Shown one piece after another: positions 1 through 5,113 of a stretch of DNA of 5,761 bases (position 1 is the stretch's first letter; each line of letters begins with the position of its first letter). The DNA comes from Deltaproteobacteria bacterium (GTDB lineage: Bacteria; Desulfobacterota; DSM-4660; Desulfatiglandales; HGW-15), in NCBI GenBank assembly GCA_016926135.1, contig JAFGPH010000473.1, positions 1 to 5,761 of the forward strand, written 5' to 3'. The notes beneath the pieces were generated by a model. It did no database searches. It was given only the letters and a program-made list of their open reading frames with translations, and was not told where the DNA came from. The position numbers and the translations under genes are program-made.

Positions 1-948
1 GAGTTCCGATCCGATGGAGCCCCCGGCCCCCGTGACCAGTACGCGGGAGCCCTTCAGGTAAGCGCTGATGCGGTCTTCCTCCAGCCGAACCGTCTCCCTG
101 CCCAACAGATCCCGGTACGCCACGTCCCGGATCGCCTTGACCGACACCTTGCCGTCGATCAGTTCCCCCATCCCCGGCACGGTTTTAAAGGCAACCCCTG
201 TCTCCTTGCACCGATCCACAATGGATCTCATCTGGGATGCGGTGGCTGACGGCATGGCGATGAGAAGTTCGTCGGCACCCACCCTTGCAGCAATCATTCG
301 AAGGTTTGACGTTGGGCCCAACACCGGCACACCGTGAATCTGTTTTCCTGCCTTGGCAGCATCGTCGTCCACGAAACCCACCACCGCGTAACGCAAGGCC
401 GCGTTGTCCTGAATCTCCCGATAGATCTTCTCCCCACAGTCACCGGCACCGATGATGAGGAGCCTTCTCTGCCCCGCTTCCCTTCCGCCCAGGAAGCCGA
501 AGAGCCTGAGACTCCGGATGTTCGCGGTGCTGTCTTTCATCCCGATCCAGGTCAGGAGGCGAATCCCGACCCTGTGGCCCGAGATGAAAAACAGGGTCAG
601 CACCCAGTCGATGACGAAGGTGGACCGGGCATAGCCGCTGAACCCATGGGTAAAAGCAAGAACGGCCACAATGGCCAGAGAACTCACGCTGGTTGCCTTG
701 GCGATGTTGAGCACGTCCCTGATGCTCGTGTACCTCCACATCCCGCGGTAGAGGTCAAAAAAGAAAAAGATGATGATCTTGGTGCACAGGAAAAGCGGCA
801 GGAGGCGCACCATGACCGCGAACTGGTCGGGGGGGATGGTGAAGTTGAAGCGCAGAAAGTATGAAAGATACCAGGAAATGGACACGAGAACTGCGTCCAC
901 CGCCAGAACAATGACGAAGTTTCTATGAAGATACTCACCCAGAGTCAT
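1..948 (-). CDS. CapD/FlaA1/PglF-type polysaccharide biosynthesis protein (membrane-anchored nucleotide-sugar dehydratase/epimerase), 3' end beyond the left edge
   Basis: The minus-strand frame from ATG 948 stays open to base 1, giving 316 N-terminal residues of a family usually about 600-650 residues long. Seen: hydrophobic stretches near residues 11-31, 47-65, 87-102 and 111-125, which fit the four-helix N-terminal membrane region of WbpM/PglF/CapD proteins. A first Rossmann segment has LLIIGAGDCGEK (163-174) and GFVDDD (191-196). The family linker motif RDLLGRETV is at 279-287, and a second nucleotide-binding motif, TGAGGSIGSEL (306-316), is cut by the edge. The catalytic Tyr/Met/Lys region would lie outside the window. 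Known for the family: inner-membrane NAD(P)-dependent 4,6-dehydration (or epimerisation) of UDP-N-acetyl sugars. Start choice: an in-frame TGA lies just upstream and GAGGTG sits 11 nt before the ATG. It is separated from the upstream sugar genes by a 485-nt gap. The exact substrate cannot be read from this half. Confidence 0.93.
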   Translation of the reverse strand, partial: MTLGEYLHRNFVIVLAVDAVLVSISWYLSYFLRFNFTIPPDQFAVMVRLLPLFLCTKIIIFFFFDLYRGMWRYTSIRDVLNIAKATSVSSLAIVAVLAFTHGFSGYARSTFVIDWVLTLFFISGHRVGIRLLTWIGMKDSTANIRSLRLFGFLGGREAGQRRLLIIGAGDCGEKIYREIQDNAALRYAVVGFVDDDAAKAGKQIHGVPVLGPTSNLRMIAARVGADELLIAMPSATASQMRSIVDRCKETGVAFKTVPGMGELIDGKVSVKAIRDVAYRDLLGRETVRLEEDRISAYLKGSRVLVTGAGGSIGSEL

Positions 949-959
949 GGCGGCTAGAA

Positions 960-965
960 CACCTC
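960..965 (-). promoter_or_regulatory. Putative ribosome binding site for the CapD-type gene
   Basis: The minus strand reads GAGGTG 11 nt before ATG 948. The spacing is slightly long, but this is the only purine-rich SD-like match near the start and it supports 948 as the start codon. The hexamer also forms part of the last codons of the upstream remnant frame that stops at 954. Confidence 0.5.
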
Positions 966-1127
966 ATGATACGACAAATCTGATTCTCCGTTCGAGGGTA
1001 AGTATCGAACCAGGAACGAAACATGCTCACCGACTTTATGCGTGAGTGTCAAAGTTGAACCCAATGAAATGATCAGCCCTACTTCCGAAGCAATGACATA
1101 AGCTACCACAATTCCTCGTCCCCCTAA

Positions 1128-1169
1128 AGAGACCTTTGAAATTTTCGTAAAGAGGCAAAAGGTGTCTCT
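1128..1169. repeat. Imperfect inverted repeat (AGAGACCTTT / AAAGGTGTCTCT)
   Basis: The left arm AGAGACCTTT (1128-1137) pairs with the right arm AAAGGTGTCTCT (1158-1169), leaving a two-base bulge and a 20-nt loop. It lies where the membrane-like part of the remnant frame begins, so it could mark a junction or simply be a local RNA hairpin. No function can be assigned. Confidence 0.4.
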
Positions 1170-1172
1170 CGG

Positions 1173-1194
1173 GGACCTTTTCAGGTGAAAATCC
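1173..1194. repeat. Short hairpin (GGA-CC-TTTTC / GAAAA-TCC)
   Basis: TTTTC (1178-1182) and GAAAA (1187-1191) form a 5-bp stem around a 4-nt loop. GGA/TCC extends it beyond a two-base bulge. There is no T-run after it on the minus strand, so it is not a convincing intrinsic terminator for the operon. It may have no function. Confidence 0.3.
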
Positions 1195-1340
1195 TCATTC
1201 TTCCACCTCAAAAACCCTCGCTGACGATCCCCACTGCCGCCTAACCCCTATCACGGCTCTATCCCCACCCTTTCAGCCTTCAGCTTCTGTTTTCCTCGTT
1301 CTTCGCTTCGGAGTCAGTCAGGAAAGAAATACCCTTCATT

Positions 1341-1408
1341 CTCACACAAAACCACCCAGACACGAAGTCTTAGAAGAAACAAACCTTTGTGCCCTTTGTG
1401 TATGTGAG
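1341..1408. repeat. Imperfect palindrome with CTTTGTG units (REP/MITE-like intergenic repeat)
   Basis: The outer arms pair as CTCAC (1341-1345) with GTGAG (1404-1408), and CACAAA (1345-1350) with TTTGTG (1395-1400). The inner arms pair as ACACGAAG (1360-1367) with CTTTGTGC (1385-1392) at 6 of 8 bases, and the central loop is about 17 nt. The right arm holds two copies of CTTTGTG (1385-1391 and 1394-1400) with a 9-nt period. Degenerate 'CTTTGTGTCTTTGTGG' strings flanking genes are a familiar dispersed intergenic repeat in many environmental bacterial genomes, including deltaproteobacteria, and this looks like a decayed copy. It begins about 25 nt past the sugar transferase stop, so its transcript could fold and protect or end the upstream mRNA (inference). 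Confidence 0.55.
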
Positions 1409-1433
1409 GCGGCAGTCTCTTAGGAGCTTTGAA

Positions 1434-2162
1434 CTACCCTCTGCTTGTCACAACCGCTTCCGCGCCCGGCGGTGGATAGGGCTGCAAAGGCTCTTCCCTC
1501 GTGGCGACTCTTCGCACCTCTCCATCCGCCCCCATTCTGTCCAAGATCTTCCCGACTCCTTTCAATGCCACTGGCCGGGAGACGATGGCGAGGGCCGTCA
1601 AACCGATGATCCAGAAATCGAGCATCACGCCCCGTCGTTCCACATAAAGAAGCCCTAGCCGGCTCTTCCACGGCCTGATGAGCTGATTGTACATCAGATC
1701 CGGGTCTTCACTCCCCGCCAGAATATCTCCCTCATCGGAGAACACAATGGAAGAAAGGTCCGTGATTCCGGGTCTTACGTCAAGCAGGTGCCTCTCGGCC
1801 TCCGTGTAGAGGGCAACCTCCCTTTCCACATTGGGTCTCGGACCCACCAGACTCATCTCTCCCCGCAAGACGTTCCAGAGTTGCGACAATTCGTCGAGCT
1901 TGTAGCGGCGGATAAGACGACCGACCCAAGTGATCCGTGTGTCAGTGGCGGCGGTTGAATCCACGCCCGCCTTGTCGGCCCCTGCTACCATGGATCGTAA
2001 CTTGACCATCCTGAACACCTTCCCGTTTCGCCCCACCCTGGGCGCAACGTAGAAAGGGGAATGGAAATCCTGACTCCAGATGAGCACCATGGAGATGAGC
2101 AAGACGGGAGACGCCACCAGGAGCCCGATGAAGGAGAAGACAATGTCCAAAACGCGCTTCAT
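1434..2162 (-). CDS. Undecaprenyl-phosphate sugar-1-phosphate transferase (bacterial sugar transferase family, PglC/WcaJ-like PGT)
   Basis: Initiating enzyme: the family moves a sugar-1-phosphate from a UDP-sugar to undecaprenyl phosphate on the inner face of the membrane, starting repeat-unit assembly. Seen (242 residues): a basic start, KRVLDIVFSFIGLL, leading into one N-terminal hydrophobic segment (about 4-28), FRMVKLRSM (about 50-58), and the catalytic block RRYKLDELSQLWNVLRGEM with the Asp-Glu dyad at about 90-91. SLVGPRP (about 104-110) and RPGITDLSSIVFSDEGDIL (about 130-148) follow. This matches the short monotopic PGT core, without the WbaP-type multi-helix extension. The tail after about residue 205 is longer than in many PGTs, proline-rich and unlike the core. 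ATG 2162 is preferred; GTG 2165 directly before it would add one residue. There is no strong SD, and the gene starts 27 nt after the aminotransferase stop, so coupling is likely. The sugar donor is not deducible. Confidence 0.95.
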   Translation of the reverse strand: MKRVLDIVFSFIGLLVASPVLLISMVLIWSQDFHSPFYVAPRVGRNGKVFRMVKLRSMVAGADKAGVDSTAATDTRITWVGRLIRRYKLDELSQLWNVLRGEMSLVGPRPNVEREVALYTEAERHLLDVRPGITDLSSIVFSDEGDILAGSEDPDLMYNQLIRPWKSRLGLLYVERRGVMLDFWIIGLTALAIVSRPVALKGVGKILDRMGADGEVRRVATREEPLQPYPPPGAEAVVTSRG

Positions 2163-2189
2163 CACATCCGAATGCTTCAGAAAAAGCCA

Positions 2190-3308
2190 CTAGGGAGCCC
2201 CATAGAACTCCCTGACACAGTCACAGACATATTGTACGTCCTCATCTGACAGGGACATGTTCATGGGCAACATCAACATTCGCCCGAAAAGCCGTTCGGT
2301 GAACGGCAGCGTCTGGCTGAATCCAAGTCTCCTAAACTGATGAACCGCCTTTCCCCCCCATTGAACCAGGGTCCCGATCCCGCGCTCGGCGAGAAAAGAT
2401 TTCAGTCCATCCCGGTTCTCGGCCTCAATTTCATAGTTCTGATATACATCAAAGTGGTCAGGGTCATTCTCGGGGCCTGGGGGCAGCGATACCCCACCCA
2501 CGTCGGCCAATCCCTCCCTGTACATCCGGGCGATGGCCCTGCGTCTCTCGATAACCCGGGGGTAGGACTTCAGCTGGTAATCCAGCAGGGCGGCTTGGAT
2601 GTTGTCCAGCCTGCTGTTCATGCCCCACATCACCACCTCGCCGTCATGATCCCTTCCGTGATCCCTCAGGGAAAGAACTCGATCATAAACCTCATCGTCG
2701 TTGGTCAGGACGGCACCCCCGTCACCAAAGCACCCGAGGACTTTCGCGGGGTAAAAGCTGATGCAGGACGCTTTTCCAAACGTTCCCGCACACCTTTCTT
2801 TGAACTTGGAGCCCAAGGCCTGCGCTGCATCTTCATAGAGGGAAAGCCCGTGTTTCTCTGCAATGGCCATGATGGCATCCATGTCCGCGGTGCGGCCGTT
2901 GAGCTGGGTCGGCATGATCGCCTTGGTCCGTGGTGTTATGGCTGCCTCGATACCCTCAGGGTCCATCAGGTGATCCACGCCTGTCTCCACAGGCACCGGC
3001 ACGCCCCCGGCGAAGTGAATGGCGGATGCCGTGGCCACCATGGTGTGTGTGCAGAACAGGACCTCATCGCCGGGCTGGAGACCCCCTGCCATCAGGCCGA
3101 TCTGCAGTGCATCCGTTGCATTTCCCACCCCAACCGCGTACTTGGCCCCGGTGTAGGAGGCAAGGTTCCTCTCGAACTCGGCCAGATCCTTCTGCATGAT
3201 AAACGCGCCCCGCCGCCCCGCTTCCCTGATGATAGAGACAAAGGCCTCCTCGTGCGCAAGGAACACGTCCGGGTAATTGAAAAAGGGTACAGATCTCGTC
3301 TGCTTCAT
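2190..3308 (-). CDS. DegT/DnrJ/EryC1/StrS-family PLP-dependent sugar aminotransferase
   Basis: The family transfers an amino group, usually from glutamate, to a keto group of an NDP-sugar in the cytoplasm. The 372 residues match the usual full length. Seen in order: the GNATDAL phosphate-binding turn (62-68), TATASAI-type substrate loop (HTMVATASAI, 88-97), LNGRTADMDAI (136-146), YEDAAQALGS with the PLP-ring Asp160 (158-167), and SFYPAKVLGCFGDGG with the presumed Schiff-base Lys189 (184-198). GMNSRLDNIQAA (229-240) follows, the conserved N-x-R segment reached from the dimer partner. All key residues are present, so it should be active. ATG 3308 follows the methyltransferase stop by 7 nt and has AGGT 5 nt upstream. 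With the CapD-type dehydratase and the PGT nearby, a 4-amino- or 3-amino-6-deoxy sugar product is plausible, but the position aminated cannot be told from sequence alone. Confidence 0.95.
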   Translation of the reverse strand: MKQTRSVPFFNYPDVFLAHEEAFVSIIREAGRRGAFIMQKDLAEFERNLASYTGAKYAVGVGNATDALQIGLMAGGLQPGDEVLFCTHTMVATASAIHFAGGVPVPVETGVDHLMDPEGIEAAITPRTKAIMPTQLNGRTADMDAIMAIAEKHGLSLYEDAAQALGSKFKERCAGTFGKASCISFYPAKVLGCFGDGGAVLTNDDEVYDRVLSLRDHGRDHDGEVVMWGMNSRLDNIQAALLDYQLKSYPRVIERRRAIARMYREGLADVGGVSLPPGPENDPDHFDVYQNYEIEAENRDGLKSFLAERGIGTLVQWGGKAVHQFRRLGFSQTLPFTERLFGRMLMLPMNMSLSDEDVQYVCDCVREFYGAP

Positions 3309-3313
3309 GGGTT

Positions 3314-3317
3314 ACCT
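3314..3317 (-). promoter_or_regulatory. Putative ribosome binding site for the aminotransferase
   Basis: AGGT on the minus strand lies 5 nt before ATG 3308 and overlaps the TAG stop of the methyltransferase gene. This arrangement favours re-initiation by ribosomes finishing the upstream gene. Confidence 0.45.
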
Positions 3318-4116
3318 AAACATCCTTTCGCCCAACCACAAAGATAACCTTGTGCCGCCTGTCCGGGATTGTGGCGTCAATCCCTGTTGGGAGGGGACAG
3401 GAACCATGTTCATTTGTCAGCTCTGCAGGCATGGCCACGAGCTTTCCAAACACGATGCGCTTGAATATCTTCTTCCCGGCCATGGTCTTGGGCATCAGGT
3501 TCCATCGAACCATGGTCTTCTTTACAAATGAGAACACCTTCTGTCTCAGGCTCCCATAGTCCACCTCGCAGTCTCCCAGGCATTGGACATCGAATCCGTA
3601 AGGTCTTAAGAGCTCTGCAAACTGGGGGGGCGAGAAGTAGTTGTGACTGTGCGGGCTGGGGTTGAAATCGGGAAGGTCCTTGTTTGCCGAGCACATGATC
3701 AGGGTACCCTTAGGTCTGAGGACCCTGGTGCACTCCCGGACAAACTCTTCCGGTTTTGCCAAATAGTAGACAGCCTCAAACAGGATCACCACGTCCGAGC
3801 AATGGTCTCGAAAGGGCAGCGCGTGGGCATCGAGCCGAACCAGAGGGATTCGCCCTTTGTAATGGCTTCCGGCCATACTGAGGAGAGGTTCGGATAAATC
3901 CCCACCAACCGTTCTCCCGGCAACGCCGGCCAGATACCCTAGACCCTGCCCCGAACCGCATCCTATCTCGATAACGTCTTTTCCGGAGCAATATTGGCGG
4001 GCAAAGTCATACCGCGAATACATCCTTTCCACTTGTTCACGTGAAACATCGTCGCCGGCGAGTTCGGTCACATGAACGTAATCCGTGCCCATAACGGATT
4101 TGGAGCCGACTCCCAT
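3316..4116 (-). CDS. Class I SAM-dependent methyltransferase, probable sugar or intermediate methylase
   Basis: 266 residues from ATG 4116. Seen: SAM motif I VIEIGCGSGQG (about 48-58), the acidic end of strand 2 in GGDLSEPLL (Asp about 73), the DAHALPF segment (about 96-102) typical of Methyltransf_11/25 proteins, motif IV-like SDVVILFEAVYYL (about 107-119), the post-motif LRPKGTLIM (about 133-141), and HNYFSPPQFAELL with PYGF (about 158-175). The C-terminal 90 residues are basic and less typical, and could carry substrate or membrane-surface specificity (inference). Start choice: ATG 4116 follows the E1 beta stop by one base, with GGGTGGG 13 nt upstream, so coupling is likely. The frame is open to a TTG at 4161 that would overlap E1 beta by 44 nt, and a further ATG exists at 4092. 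The acceptor is unknown; O-, N- or C-methylation of a sugar fits the context. Confidence 0.88.
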   Translation of the reverse strand: MGVGSKSVMGTDYVHVTELAGDDVSREQVERMYSRYDFARQYCSGKDVIEIGCGSGQGLGYLAGVAGRTVGGDLSEPLLSMAGSHYKGRIPLVRLDAHALPFRDHCSDVVILFEAVYYLAKPEEFVRECTRVLRPKGTLIMCSANKDLPDFNPSPHSHNYFSPPQFAELLRPYGFDVQCLGDCEVDYGSLRQKVFSFVKKTMVRWNLMPKTMAGKKIFKRIVFGKLVAMPAELTNEHGSCPLPTGIDATIPDRRHKVIFVVGRKDV

Positions 4117-4117
4117 G

Positions 4118-5113
4118 CTAAGAATGTAACCCACCCATTGTCTTGCGTACCGCCTCGACAATGGTCTGAACAGTCGGGTAATAGGCTTCTTCTAGCGTCC
4201 TGCTAGCTGGGGCAGGGCAATCAGGCAGGGCGACTCTAACGGGTGGAGATTTTAGGTAGCCGAAAGCCCCTTCCAGGACAAGGGACATGATCTCCCCGGA
4301 AGCGCCAAAACTTCTCCAGCCAACGTCGGCAACCACCAACCGTCCTGTCTTTCTCACAGAACCAAGGATGAGATCTCTGTCAATTGGCTTGAGACTCCTC
4401 ACGTCAATCAACTCAATGTCAATCCCCATCTCCAGTAACATACCCGAAGCCTCCATCCCCAAACGAACCATATGAGAGACGGCTACGACGGTCACATCCC
4501 TTCCCGCCTTTCGGCACGCCCCCTGGCCGATAGGCACTTCAAAAACTTCTTCAGGGACCTCCTCCTCCAAGTCGTACAACCAGCGGTCATCGATGTAGAC
4601 TACCGGATTGTTGTCCCTGATCGCCGCAATCATCAATCCCTTGGCATCGTAAGCCGTAGCGGGCATGACAACCTTCAGACCAGGAGCATGAGCGAAGAGA
4701 TTGTGAATAGCCTGTGAATGCTGGGCCGCCTGCTCACCCCCCCGGTTGATGATCCCCCAGAACACCACCGGCACTGATGCCTTTCCTCCATTCATGTAAT
4801 ACCAGTTTGCGGCCTGGTTGAGAATGGGATCAAGGGCGTAAAACATGAAATCCATTCGGGGATGGACGACTACAGGTTTCATTCCAGCGATAGCAGCCCC
4901 CATACCCGCTCCAGTGATCGCGTTTTCCGAAACCGGGGTGTCTATCACCCGGCCTTCACCAAACCTCTCCAACAACCCTTGCGCAGTGTTTCCCACATAC
5001 CAGGGGCTTTTCACCCCCTGGCCAATCAAGAAAACAGAGGCATCCGCCTCCATCATCTGGTGCAGGGCCTCGTTGATCGCCAGGCTGTATTGAAGTTTTC
5101 TACGCGAAGACAT
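4118..5113 (-). CDS. Thiamine-diphosphate dehydrogenase E1 component, beta subunit (transketolase-like; PdhB/AcoB-like)
   Basis: 331 residues, the normal length for an E1 beta subunit. Together with alpha it forms a ThDP-binding heterotetramer that decarboxylates a 2-oxoacid. Seen: an N-terminal pyrimidine-binding domain with IDTPVSENAITGAGMGAAIAG (about 57-77), where Glu63 is the residue expected to activate the ThDP aminopyrimidine. MDFMFYALDPILNQAA (87-102) and the AQHSQ block with His132 (130-134) follow. LKVVMPATAYDAKGL (146-160) leads into a C-terminal transketolase-C domain with ELIDVRSLKPID, KTGRLVVAD and a late PDCPAPAS segment. ATG 5113 overlaps the alpha gene by 14 nt and has a strong GGAGGAG 10 nt upstream. 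No E2 or lipoyl-domain gene follows; the next gene is a methyltransferase. A role in making an acyl-branched or acyl-modified sugar is inferred. The 2-oxoacid substrate is unknown. Confidence 0.93.
   Translation of the reverse strand: MSSRRKLQYSLAINEALHQMMEADASVFLIGQGVKSPWYVGNTAQGLLERFGEGRVIDTPVSENAITGAGMGAAIAGMKPVVVHPRMDFMFYALDPILNQAANWYYMNGGKASVPVVFWGIINRGGEQAAQHSQAIHNLFAHAPGLKVVMPATAYDAKGLMIAAIRDNNPVVYIDDRWLYDLEEEVPEEVFEVPIGQGACRKAGRDVTVVAVSHMVRLGMEASGMLLEMGIDIELIDVRSLKPIDRDLILGSVRKTGRLVVADVGWRSFGASGEIMSLVLEGAFGYLKSPPVRVALPDCPAPASRTLEEAYYPTVQTIVEAVRKTMGGLHS

Larger units (their letters stand above)
954..1247 (-). pseudogene. Possible remnant of a membrane-protein gene (3' fragment), or a chance open frame
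   Basis: A minus-strand frame is open from after a TAG at 1248-1250 to a TAG at 954-956. It has no ATG; the first possible start is a TTG at 1211 without a convincing RBS. From about base 1130 the translation reads like membrane protein: GGRGIVVAYVIASEVGLI followed by more hydrophobic residues, then a basic stretch and a polar tail. The small-residue pattern G-x-G-hydrophobic-AY-hydrophobic-AS resembles late helices of Wzx/MATE-like polysaccharide flippases, but this is recall of a pattern and not an alignment. The stop lies 5 nt before the CapD-type start, the spacing expected of a genuine operon partner. Third codon positions are much less GC-rich (about half) than in the neighbours. A decayed or truncated gene is the best guess, and a fortuitous frame is a real alternative. 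Confidence 0.25.
949..1433. other. 485-nt stretch without an intact gene between the sugar transferase and CapD-type genes
   Basis: This is the only sizeable gap in an otherwise gapless gene string. It contains the CTTTGTG palindrome (1341-1408), a smaller inverted repeat (1128-1169), a short hairpin (1173-1194) and the remnant-like frame (954-1247). I see no tRNA, no transposase, and no convincing -35/-10 pair or stem-plus-T-run terminator on the minus strand. Bases 1195-1340 show nothing recognisable; they are CT-rich on the plus strand. Confidence 0.7.

Noticed and set aside
334..864. A 176-codon plus-strand open frame opposite the CapD-type gene
   Set aside because: Its translation is low-complexity and charged, the composition expected from the reverse strand of a membrane protein gene. 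The minus strand carries clear CapD-family motifs.
1047..1052. TTGACA on the minus strand as a -35 box for the CapD-type gene
   Set aside because: No acceptable -10 hexamer lies 16-18 nt downstream, and it falls within the remnant-like frame.
949..1433. Insertion sequence or intrinsic terminator in the gap
   Set aside because: There is no transposase fragment, no clear target-site duplication, and no GC-rich stem followed by a T-run on the minus strand.
2340..3347. A 335-codon plus-strand open frame opposite the aminotransferase
   Set aside because: It is the antisense shadow of a fully conserved aminotransferase with all catalytic motifs. Its translation has no recognisable domain.
4118..4161. 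Longer methyltransferase starting at TTG 4161 with a 44-nt overlap
   Set aside because: It uses a rare start codon with no SD-like sequence, while ATG 4116 sits one base after the E1 beta stop in a typical coupled arrangement. The alternative is not excluded.
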